From positions 1-9,880 of the forward strand of contig CAMEMX010000048.1 in the NCBI GenBank assembly GCA_945927915.1: DNA of 9,880 bases, given 5' to 3'. The number at the start of each line of letters is the position of its first letter. Position 1 is the stretch's first letter. Of this stretch, positions 1 through 9,163 are shown in pieces. This DNA comes from an uncultured Clostridia bacterium (GTDB lineage Bacteria > Bacillota > Clostridia > Oscillospirales > Oscillospiraceae). Below the pieces are notes generated by a model, which saw nothing but the letters and a program-made list of their open reading frames with translations, was not told where the DNA came from and ran no database searches. A program made the translations under genes and the position numbers.

Positions 1-28
1 CTATAACATAAAACGGCAACTATGTCAA
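1..28 (-). promoter_or_regulatory. Sigma-A-type promoter reading off the left edge
   Basis: On the minus strand there is a perfect TTGACA -35 box (bases 28-23), a 17-base spacer (22-6), and then TATAG, the first five bases of a -10 box whose last base lies outside the window. It sits just beyond the terminator that closes the murT/gatD-like unit and points away from it. It therefore probably starts the next leftward transcription unit. The sixth -10 base and the gene it drives cannot be seen. Bases 29-73 hold nothing else I recognise. Confidence 0.7.
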
Positions 29-73
29 CCTCAGCTGGCATAATTCGACATTTTACCACGTGCTGCGCAGGGC

Positions 74-103
74 AAAAAGCAGCGCGCTTCGGCTGAAGCG
101 CGC
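74..103 (-). terminator. Intrinsic terminator after the gatD-like gene
   Basis: A perfect 9-bp stem (GCGCGCTTC at 82-90 paired with GAAGCGCGC at 95-103) closes a 4-base loop. Read on the minus strand it is followed, after three more bases (81-79), by a run of five T (78-74). It begins 16 bases past the stop codon of the gatD-like gene, the right place to end that transcript. On the plus strand the stem is followed by only a weak T-rich stretch, so it probably works in one direction. Confidence 0.78.
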
Positions 104-119
104 CCTTTATCGCAATTCT

Positions 120-842
120 TTATTTGGTCTGTTCCAGACGCTTTTGCAGCTCGGAGCGGGTCGTTTCGTAGCCCTTTTCCATATAGGAATACGTCACGGC
201 GTCGGCGTAGTCCGCGCCGAGCAGAAGCCGCGCGATATACTTGAGCATCGCGGGGTTTTTCACGAGGATCGGGCCGGTCAGATGCGTGCCGAGGCAGTTA
301 TTCTTGCGGAAGCCCTCGGCGCCGCGGTCGGCATCATTGCCGAAGCCCATCTGCAGCTTGAAAATCGGCGTTTCCACCCCCGTCGTGCGGCTGCATTTGT
401 TCATAAAGCCGACGAGGACGTCGCCCGTTTCATCAAACTTCGCAAGGCAGTCGCCCGTGATGCGGCGTGTGCCCTCGGCGGTCGTAAAATCGGCAAGGTG
501 CAGGCAATCATACGTCTTCCCTTCCGAATCGGTCACGGACGCGCCCAGCAGCTCAAAGGCATTGCCCGTAAAGAGCATGACCTTTCCCTCGTCGCAGGCG
601 CGCAGGAGCGCTTCGCGGTATGTCAGAAGCTGCGCCAGCGCGAGCTTCTGCCTGCGCTCCGTGCCGGCGCCCATGTAGTAAAGATCGTAGCCGGAAATAT
701 CCTTTTTCTCATACAGCGAAAGAGTATCGACCGTGACGGTATGCCCGAGGTCGGTCAGGTAACGCGCCATCACCGCAACGTTCGCGTACTCGCCGTAGAG
801 ATTCATCACATCATCAAAAATATGCAGCAGTTTCAGTTCCAT
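120..842 (-). CDS. gatD: GatD-like class I glutamine amidotransferase subunit, catalytic residues missing
   Basis: 240 aa, a usual length for GatD. In known GatD/MurT complexes GatD hydrolyses glutamine and passes ammonia to MurT, which amidates D-glutamate in the lipid II stem peptide on the cytoplasmic side. The family fold is recognisable from LHIFDDVMNLYGEYANV near the N-terminus, from the GAGTERRQ segment (58-65, GGGQDxxQ in relatives), from the FELLG end of the nucleophile elbow (96-100), and from GTHLTGPILVKNP (185-197). The elbow reads FTGNAFELLG (91-100). Where relatives have the nucleophile in a CGGYQLLG-type motif, this protein has Gly93. The histidine of the usual GTYLHGP motif is Thr189, although a histidine sits two residues earlier (His187). 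None of the five cysteines (83, 113, 132, 150, 183) is at the elbow. The start at 842 is preceded by a GAGGA ribosome site overlapping the murT stop codon, so translation is probably coupled. The family call is firm. Glutaminase activity is unlikely, and the true function is unknown. Confidence 0.85.
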   Translation of the reverse strand: MELKLLHIFDDVMNLYGEYANVAVMARYLTDLGHTVTVDTLSLYEKKDISGYDLYYMGAGTERRQKLALAQLLTYREALLRACDEGKVMLFTGNAFELLGASVTDSEGKTYDCLHLADFTTAEGTRRITGDCLAKFDETGDVLVGFMNKCSRTTGVETPIFKLQMGFGNDADRGAEGFRKNNCLGTHLTGPILVKNPAMLKYIARLLLGADYADAVTYSYMEKGYETTRSELQKRLEQTK

Positions 843-849
843 AGCGTCC

Positions 850-2175
850 TCACTTTACCGTCACGTTCGACATGAATTTTTCCTTGTCCGAGAAGCAGGT
901 CACGGCGTAGAGCTGCTCGCTGCCGGTTTCGCGCAGCTCGGCGCAGGCCGCGTCGATGTCCGCAAAGACGCGGATGCGTTCTGCGGGAATGCCCGTGAAC
1001 GAGAAGCGCATGGCAAGGTCGTTGCAGTATTTGCCGCAAAGGTAGACCTTTTCCAGAAGCGGATCGTTCAGCAGGTCAAAATTGATGTCCCACAGCCATG
1101 AAGTCTCGCTGGTAAAATACTTCCGGCTGACTGCGTCGACGATGATGACCGCGCTGAAGGGCTTGCCCTGCGAGACGGCATAGCGGAAAGACATATCGTA
1201 GGAGATCGAATTCTCGTGCTTGGAGATCAGGAACGTGCCCTCATGCGCGCCGAGGGAAAACTCGATATAGCGGCCGTTTTTGAGGATATAGTTGCTCACG
1301 CGTCCGGCGACGTCCGCGCCGGGGATGCCCAAGAGCGTGCAGACGGAATACGCCGCAAGAATGTTATAGATATTGTAGATACTCTTGAACGCAAGCTCGA
1401 CGGTGTCCTTGCCGTTGATGACGATGCGGCTGTGGTCGAGGTCGACCTCCGTCACGGCGAAGTCTGTCGCATGGCGGGCAAAGCCGCACGCATTGCAGCG
1501 GTATGCACCGATATGGCTGTAATGATAGAACGCATAGTGCAGCGGCTTGCCGCAGACGGGGCAGTAGACCGCGTCGTTGTAAACGCCGACAAATTCCTCC
1601 GTATCGCTCGCGCAGCGGTCGAGGCCGAACCAGAGGACGTTGTCCCTGCCCTGCCCGAACAGCGAGACGGTCGGGTCGTCCGCGTTGAGGATCAGCGTGG
1701 TGTCGTCAAAAACGCTCTGGCGGATCGCGTCAAAGACCCACTCCGGGTGACCGTTGCGGGTGAGCTGGTCGCGGTAGAGATTCGTGATGACGTAGTGCGT
1801 CGGGTGGAACCACCGGAAGGTGAACTTCGTGTAGCGCTCGTCGGATTCAATCAGCAGGACGTCCTGCTTCATCTTACCCGAAAGCGTGCAGGAATTGAGG
1901 ATCATCGTCGTGACGCCCTCGATCTGGTTCGAGCCCTCGGCGTTATAGGCGACGGTCTTGCCGGAGGCCTGCAAAACGGCGGCGATCATCTCGACCGTCG
2001 AGGTCTTGCCGTTGCTGCCGGTGACGGCGACGATCATCTCCGGCATCTTGATCCGGTGAAGGATGTCCGGGCAGATCTTCAGCGCGAACTTGCCGGGAAG
2101 GCTTGTCCCCTTTCCGACGAAGCCGCCGATCAGCTTGATGAATCTGCAAACAAGGATCGCAAGGAGTTTTCTCAT
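850..2175 (-). CDS. murT: MurT-like Mur ligase (lipid II isoglutaminyl synthase subunit family), divergent
   Basis: 441 aa. MurT is an ATP-dependent Mur ligase-type enzyme that, with GatD, converts D-isoglutamate to D-isoglutamine in lipid II. Visible features are the N-terminal GKGTSLPGK segment (21-29), the ATP-binding loop GSNGKTS (53-59), IESDE (109-113), TNLYRDQ (131-137), a four-cysteine zinc ribbon typical of MurT (Cys205, 208, 227, 230), and KSIYNIYNILAA (264-275), the GLYNIYNALAA-type segment of MurT. The C-terminal domain is unusual. Relatives carry a KNPxG-type segment, but here it reads SKHENS (318-323). The DxSWIWD-type motif is ETSWLWD (357-363), and the usual TYTAM segment near the end is TCFSDKE (426-432). 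Start: ATG at 2175 with AAAGGAAG upstream; the frame closes with TGA at 852-850. It is the first gene of a two-gene unit with its own promoter. Ligase chemistry is likely; the acceptor and the nitrogen donor are uncertain. Confidence 0.88.
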   Translation of the reverse strand: MRKLLAILVCRFIKLIGGFVGKGTSLPGKFALKICPDILHRIKMPEMIVAVTGSNGKTSTVEMIAAVLQASGKTVAYNAEGSNQIEGVTTMILNSCTLSGKMKQDVLLIESDERYTKFTFRWFHPTHYVITNLYRDQLTRNGHPEWVFDAIRQSVFDDTTLILNADDPTVSLFGQGRDNVLWFGLDRCASDTEEFVGVYNDAVYCPVCGKPLHYAFYHYSHIGAYRCNACGFARHATDFAVTEVDLDHSRIVINGKDTVELAFKSIYNIYNILAAYSVCTLLGIPGADVAGRVSNYILKNGRYIEFSLGAHEGTFLISKHENSISYDMSFRYAVSQGKPFSAVIIVDAVSRKYFTSETSWLWDINFDLLNDPLLEKVYLCGKYCNDLAMRFSFTGIPAERIRVFADIDAACAELRETGSEQLYAVTCFSDKEKFMSNVTVK

Positions 2176-2222
2176 GTATTCTATCTTCCTTTCGCGTAGG
2201 AATAAAATCGCACAACTAAAAT

Positions 2223-4846
<2,624 letters not shown>

Positions 4847-4849
4847 ATA

Positions 4850-4881
4850 CACCACCCCGTATATTCCTATGCGGGGCGGCG
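4850..4881 (-). promoter_or_regulatory. RNA hairpin covering the yunB ribosome-binding site
   Basis: On the minus-strand RNA the arm CGCCGCCCCG (4881-4872) pairs with CGGGGUGGUG (4859-4850) over ten consecutive pairs, two of them G-U. After a C-A mismatch, AUA pairs with UAU, closing a GGAA loop of the GNRA type. The 3' arm contains the whole GGGGUGG ribosome site of yunB and ends three bases before the ATG. No U-run follows, so it does not look like a terminator. The 5' arm begins seven bases after the pcrA stop codon, so a ribosome finishing pcrA could open it. Confidence 0.6.
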
Positions 4882-4891
4882 GGAGGTATTA
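4864..4891 (-). promoter_or_regulatory. Possible sigma-E promoter for yunB
   Basis: On the minus strand, TAATACC (4891-4885) contains the ATA core of the sigma-E -35 element. It is followed after 13 bases by CATAGGAA (4871-4864), which has the CATA core of the -10. Spacing is within the range known for sigma-E, but the outer positions match poorly. The predicted start (about 4858-4856) would lie inside the 3' arm of the hairpin. The call rests partly on yunB being a sigma-E gene in Bacillus. Confidence 0.3.
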
Positions 4892-7279
4892 CAGCTTCTT
4901 CATCCGCGCGGCAGCGGCACCTGCCATCAAGCGCTTCGTACCGACCTGGTCAAAAGCGATCTCCAGCATGGCGTCGTTGCCCATTTTCAGGACGGAGAGC
5001 ACCATACCGTTTCCGAAGACATTGTGCTGCACCATGTCGCCCTTACGGAATTCGGGCAGCGGCGCTTTGGGCTTCGGCGCGGCAAAGGAATCCGTCACGC
5101 GGCGCGGTGCGGCGGATTTTTGCATTCCGCCGTAGGCATAGGTGCGCGACATCCCCTCGCCGGAGGAATAGCCGCCGGGGCGCGGCGCCTCCTTGCGCAC
5201 CATGAGTTCTTCCGGGATCTCGTCAAGGAAGCGCGACGGACGGTTGACCGTCGTGCGTCCGTAAAGCATACGCTGGCGCGCGCCGGTGATGGTCAGGTGC
5301 TTTTTGGCGCGCGTGATGGCGACGTAACACAGCCGGCGCTCCTCCTCCATCTCCTCCGGCTCACCGATGGCGCGCATTCCGGGGAACAGTCCCTCCTCCG
5401 CGCCTACAATGTACACATTCGGGAATTCCAGACCCTTTGCCGAGTGCATCGTCATCATCACGACCGCATCCGCCTCGGCGTCATACTGCTCGATGTCGGT
5501 ATACAGCGCGATCTCCTCCAGAAATCCGCCGAGGGAAGGCTCGTCGGTGTTTTCCAGATAGGTCATGATGGACGATTTCAGCTCGCGGACGTTTTCCAGC
5601 CGTGCGCGGTTTTCCGGGTCGTCCTTTTGCTCGAGCATAGCGGTGTAGCCTGTGCGGATGAGCAGCTCCTCATAAAATTCCGGAAGCGGCAGCGTTTCCA
5701 GCAGCTCGGCGCATTCTTCGATCAGTACCGTGAAATTCATCAGCTTCGGCGCGGAGCGTTCCAGCGCGGAATAGCTGTACGGGTCGCTCACGACCGAGTA
5801 AAGCGGCTTGCCGGAGGCGACGCAGTAGCGCTCGATCATCTCCATCGTCTTGCCGCCGATGCCGCGCGGCGGCTGGTTGATGATGCGCTTTAAGCGAAGG
5901 TCATCGGCGCGGTTATTGATGACCCAGAGGTAGGCAAGCATATCCTTGACCTCGGCGCGGTCAAAGAAGCGCGTGCCGCCGATGATGCGGTATTTCAAGC
6001 CCGACCGCTTGAACGCGTATTCCAGCGCGTTCGACTGCGCGTTCGTGCGGTAAAGGATAGCGTAATCCTTGAGATTATGCCCTCTCGATTCCGAGAGGAT
6101 GTTGTTTGCGACGAAGCTGGCCTCGTCGCTCTCGCTCTGCGCCTCGTAGCAAAGGATGCGGTCGCCCTCTCCGTTGTTCGTCCAGAGGCGCTTGCCCTTG
6201 CGCCCGCGGTTATTGGCGATGACGGCATTTGCCGCGTCAAGGATGTGCTGCGTGGAGCGGTAGTTCTGCTCCAGCCGGATCACGCGCGCGCCGTGATACT
6301 GCGATTCAAAATCCAGAATGTTCTCGATCGTCGCGCCGCGGAAGCGGTAGATGCTCTGATCGTCGTCACCGACGACGCAGATGTTCTCATACCGCCCGGC
6401 AAGCAGGGACGCAAGCAGATATTGCAGATGGTTCGTGTCCTGATACTCGTCGATGAGCACATAGCGGAACTTGCGCTGGTAGTATTCGCGCACGTCCTCA
6501 TGCTCCTGCAGCAGACGCACGGTCAGCAGGATGATGTCGTCAAAGTCGACGGCGTTCGCGTTTTTCATGCGCTTTTGGTATTCGTCATACAAAAGCGCGA
6601 TGCGTTTCAAGCGGTAATCGTCGCCGGCGTTTTTGGCAAATTCCGCGGGTGACTGCATTTTATCCTTCGCCTTGGAGATGAGGCCCAGCACGCTGCGCGG
6701 CGGAAATACCTTCTCATCAAGATTATTATCGCGCAAAATCTCCTTCATCAAACGCTCGGAATCGGAGGTATCGTAAATCGTGAAGCTGCGGTCGTAGCCG
6801 AGGCGCTCGATATCGCGCCGCAGGATGCGGCAGCAGGCGCTGTGGAAGGTCATCGCCCAGACATCCGCCGCCTCCGGGCCGAGCAGTCTGGAAAGACGGT
6901 CTTTCAGCTCATTGGCTGCCTTGTTGGTGAAGGTGATGGCAATGATCGACCACGGCGCCGCCGGATAGAGCGCGGCAAGGGCTTCCGCGCGCGGTCGGCC
7001 CTCGTCAGTCGGGTTTTCCGCCTGCGTCTCCAAAAACACGAGGTCGTCCTCGGTGACGTTGTCCGGCACTTCGGGGCTGTCTGCGCCGCAGCCGAAGCGG
7101 ATCAGGTTGGCAATGCGGTGGATCAGCACCGTCGTCTTGCCGCTGCCCGCGCCCGCCAAAAGCAGCAGCGGCCCCTGTGTCGTCAAAACCGCCTCGAGCT
7201 GGCGGTCGTTCATGCGTGAGAATTGGCGGGAGATATATTTTCGCCGCGCGGCGGCAAAGCGTTCATTGAAATTCGTCAT
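4889..7279 (-). CDS. pcrA: ATP-dependent 3'-5' DNA helicase PcrA/UvrD
   Basis: 796 aa. A superfamily 1A helicase that unwinds DNA 3' to 5' in repair, rolling-circle replication and removal of RecA or stalled polymerases. Motifs in order: Q motif NDRQLEAV (24-31); Walker A AGAGSGKT (42-49, Lys48); Ia ITFTNKAANELKDR (115-128); TFHS (144-147); II DEYQDT (277-282); III GDDDQSIYRFRGA (304-316); IV LEQNYRST (336-343); V TMHSAKGLEF (610-619); VI EERRLCYVAITRAKK (646-660). A low-complexity linker (about 695-742) leads to a C-terminal PcrA-type Tudor-like domain (about 744-790, GDMVQHNVFGNGMV), which in PcrA binds RNA polymerase. It is longer than the roughly 720-740 aa norm, mainly through an acidic insert at about 61-108 between Walker A and motif Ia. 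Start: ATG at 7279 with GGAG six bases upstream. First gene of the pcrA-yunB-ligA unit. Confidence 0.96.
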   Translation of the reverse strand: MTNFNERFAAARRKYISRQFSRMNDRQLEAVLTTQGPLLLLAGAGSGKTTVLIHRIANLIRFGCGADSPEVPDNVTEDDLVFLETQAENPTDEGRPRAEALAALYPAAPWSIIAITFTNKAANELKDRLSRLLGPEAADVWAMTFHSACCRILRRDIERLGYDRSFTIYDTSDSERLMKEILRDNNLDEKVFPPRSVLGLISKAKDKMQSPAEFAKNAGDDYRLKRIALLYDEYQKRMKNANAVDFDDIILLTVRLLQEHEDVREYYQRKFRYVLIDEYQDTNHLQYLLASLLAGRYENICVVGDDDQSIYRFRGATIENILDFESQYHGARVIRLEQNYRSTQHILDAANAVIANNRGRKGKRLWTNNGEGDRILCYEAQSESDEASFVANNILSESRGHNLKDYAILYRTNAQSNALEYAFKRSGLKYRIIGGTRFFDRAEVKDMLAYLWVINNRADDLRLKRIINQPPRGIGGKTMEMIERYCVASGKPLYSVVSDPYSYSALERSAPKLMNFTVLIEECAELLETLPLPEFYEELLIRTGYTAMLEQKDDPENRARLENVRELKSSIMTYLENTDEPSLGGFLEEIALYTDIEQYDAEADAVVMMTMHSAKGLEFPNVYIVGAEEGLFPGMRAIGEPEEMEEERRLCYVAITRAKKHLTITGARQRMLYGRTTVNRPSRFLDEIPEELMVRKEAPRPGGYSSGEGMSRTYAYGGMQKSAAPRRVTDSFAAPKPKAPLPEFRKGDMVQHNVFGNGMVLSVLKMGNDAMLEIAFDQVGTKRLMAGAAAARMKKL

Positions 7280-7317
7280 AGCTGCTCCATTTCCTCTGTT
7301 TAGTCTCTTCCTATTTT

Positions 7318-7346
7318 ATTATATTTTTCGCCGGAAATAAAGTCCG
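7318..7346 (-). promoter_or_regulatory. Promoter of the pcrA-yunB-ligA unit
   Basis: On the minus strand: TATAAT (7323-7318), an exact consensus -10, lies 17 bases downstream of CGGACT (7346-7341), which keeps the GAC core of a -35 box. The predicted start is near 7311, leaving a leader of about 30 bases that contains AGAGGAAA and GGAG before the pcrA ATG. Confidence 0.6.
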
Positions 7347-7405
7347 AGTTTTCGATTGTGAAAAAATCTGACACCATTCAAAAAATGTATGTTTCTTTTC
7401 CGGCG
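7329..7405. repeat. 9-bp inverted repeat shared by the two divergent promoters
   Basis: CGCCGGAAA at 7329-7337 and its perfect complement TTTCCGGCG at 7397-7405 are 59 bases apart. Read in each gene's own direction, the same word TTTCCGGCG lies just upstream of a TATAAT box, 5 bases before it on the pcrA side and 9 bases before it on the acyl-CoA synthetase side. It may be a pair of sites for one regulator, or chance. Confidence 0.4.
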
Positions 7406-7420
7406 CGAATTCGCTATAAT
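7392..7420 (+). promoter_or_regulatory. Promoter of the acyl-CoA synthetase unit
   Basis: A consensus TATAAT (7415-7420) lies 33 bases upstream of the ATG at 7454. The best-placed -35 (TTTCTT, 7392-7397, 17-base spacer) matches the consensus poorly, so this promoter may need an activator or may be weak. The predicted start is near 7427. Confidence 0.55.
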
Positions 7421-7453
7421 GAACAATAAAGTAATCAATCAGGGAGGAAAGCC

Positions 7454-9163
7454 ATGTCTCTTTCCGCTTCTGCACCGTGGCTGAATTTCTACGGCAGCAT
7501 TCCGAAAACGATCGACTATCCGCGCCTTACGATGTACCGCCTGATCGAGCAGACGGCAAAGTCCGTCCCGAACAGCGTCGCGTATGAGTTCATGGGCAAG
7601 GAAACGACCTATGCGCAGTTCCTCGCGCGCATCGACCGCGCTGCCCGTGCTCTTTCAGCGCTCGGTATCGGCAAGGGCGACCGCGTCACGATCTGTATGC
7701 CCAACACGCCGCAGGCGGTCGACTGCTTCTACGCGCTCAGCCGCCTCGGCGCCGTATCCAACATGATCCACCCGCTTTCTGCCACTGAGGAGATCACCTT
7801 TTACTTAAACACCTCTGACAGCAAGGCAATTCTGACGCTCGACCGCTTCTACGGCAAGGTTAACACCGCGCTCAGGAAGGCAAAGCGTAAGCCGCTTCTG
7901 CTCATTGCCAGACTGCAGGACGAGCTGAAGCCACTGCTGCGGATCGGCTTTAGTCTGACCGAGGCGAGGAAATTCCCGAAGCTGCCGAAGGACGACAGCT
8001 ACATTCTCTGGTCGGACGCACTCAGAAAGGCGGCGGAAAGCCTGCCGGACAGCGAGGGTTCCTATGACGAATGCGCCGCGATCCTCTATTCCGGCGGCAC
8101 GACCGGCACGACGAAAGGCATCTGCCTTTCCAGCTACAACTTCAACGCCCTCGCGCTGCAGACCATTGCCTCCAGCGGCTATGATACCATCAGCGGCTGC
8201 TCGATGCTCTCCGTCATGCCCATCTTCCACGGCTTCGGCCTCGGTATCGGCATCCACACGGCGCTTGTCGGCGGCGCGCGGTGCATCCTTGTGCCGAATT
8301 TCAGCGTCAAGACCTACGCGGAGCTGCTGAAAAAGAAGCGTCCGAATTTCATCCCGGGCGTGCCGACCCTGTTCGAAGCGCTGCTGCGCACGCAGGGGCT
8401 GGAGGAGCTCGATATGTCCTTCCTGATGGGCGTTTTCTCCGGCGGTGATTCCCTGTCCGTCGAACTGAAGGCCAAGGTCGACGCCTTCCTGAAAGCGCAC
8501 GGGGCGAAGGTGCAGATCCGCGAGGGCTACGGCACGACCGAATGCGTCACGGCAAGCTGCCTGACGCCGGTGGGATTTGCCCGTCCCGGCTCTATCGGCA
8601 TTCCCTTCCCGGACACCTATTATAAAATCGTCCGTCCGGAGACGACCGAGGAGGTCGAGGCCGAGTCCGAGGGCGAGATCTGTGTCTCCGGCCCGTCCGT
8701 CATGCTGGGCTACCTCGACAATCCGCAGGAGACCGCGCTCGCTCTGCGCCGCCATACAGACGGACGCATCTGGCTGCACACCGGCGACCTCGGAAAGATG
8801 GACAAAGACGGCTTCGTCTACTTCCGCCAGCGCATCAAGCGCATGATCATTACCTCCGGCTACAACGTCTATCCGTCGCAGCTTGAGAACATCATCGACG
8901 GGCATCCGAAGGTGCTGCTCTCGTGCGTCATCGGCGTCAGGGATCCGTACAAGATGCAGCGCGTCAAGGCGTTTGTCGTCCTGCGCCCGGAGTATACCCC
9001 CTCCGAGGCGATCCGGCAGGAGCTGTTTGCCTACTGCCGCGAGCGCATCGCAAAATACGCCATGCCCTATGAGATCGAGTTCCGCGACGAGCTGCCCAAG
9101 ACCCTCGTCGGCAAGGTCGCCTACCGCGTTTTAGAGGAGGAAGAGGAGGCCAAAACGAAATGA
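7454..9163 (+). CDS. AMP-forming acyl-CoA synthetase / acyl-activating enzyme (ANL superfamily)
   Basis: 569 aa, full length for the family. These enzymes activate a carboxylic acid with ATP to an acyl-adenylate and usually pass it to coenzyme A. Motifs: A3 phosphate-binding loop YSGGTTGTTKG (212-222), A5 YGTTE (359-363), A7 HTGDLG (442-447), A8 hinge RQRIKRMIITSGYNVYP (458-474), and A10 PKTLVGKVAYR (549-559) with the probable catalytic Lys554. The protein looks soluble, with no signal peptide. The overall pattern suggests a medium- or long-chain fatty acid substrate, but specificity cannot be read from the sequence, and an acyl-AMP ligase loading a carrier protein is possible. Start: ATG at 7454 with AGGGAGG at ideal spacing. 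The C-terminus is a glutamate-rich tail (560-565). The gene ends in an ATGA overlap with the next gene, so the two are translationally coupled and probably act on the same acyl group. Confidence 0.93.
   Translation: MSLSASAPWLNFYGSIPKTIDYPRLTMYRLIEQTAKSVPNSVAYEFMGKETTYAQFLARIDRAARALSALGIGKGDRVTICMPNTPQAVDCFYALSRLGAVSNMIHPLSATEEITFYLNTSDSKAILTLDRFYGKVNTALRKAKRKPLLLIARLQDELKPLLRIGFSLTEARKFPKLPKDDSYILWSDALRKAAESLPDSEGSYDECAAILYSGGTTGTTKGICLSSYNFNALALQTIASSGYDTISGCSMLSVMPIFHGFGLGIGIHTALVGGARCILVPNFSVKTYAELLKKKRPNFIPGVPTLFEALLRTQGLEELDMSFLMGVFSGGDSLSVELKAKVDAFLKAHGAKVQIREGYGTTECVTASCLTPVGFARPGSIGIPFPDTYYKIVRPETTEEVEAESEGEICVSGPSVMLGYLDNPQETALALRRHTDGRIWLHTGDLGKMDKDGFVYFRQRIKRMIITSGYNVYPSQLENIIDGHPKVLLSCVIGVRDPYKMQRVKAFVVLRPEYTPSEAIRQELFAYCRERIAKYAMPYEIEFRDELPKTLVGKVAYRVLEEEEEAKTK

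Noticed and set aside
120..842. Reading the gatD-like gene as a pseudogene because the catalytic residues are missing.
   Set aside because: The frame is open at full length, with a ribosome site, tight spacing to murT and preserved family motifs. Specific active-site replacement fits changed function better than decay.
60..875. A 271-codon open frame on the plus strand opposite the gatD-like gene.
   Set aside because: It overlaps the terminator and the gatD-like gene and has typical shadow composition. The gatD-like frame has clear family motifs and a ribosome site.
7805..8905. A 366-codon open frame on the minus strand opposite the acyl-CoA synthetase.
   Set aside because: It is antisense to an enzyme with all ANL motifs intact, and has no recognisable domain.
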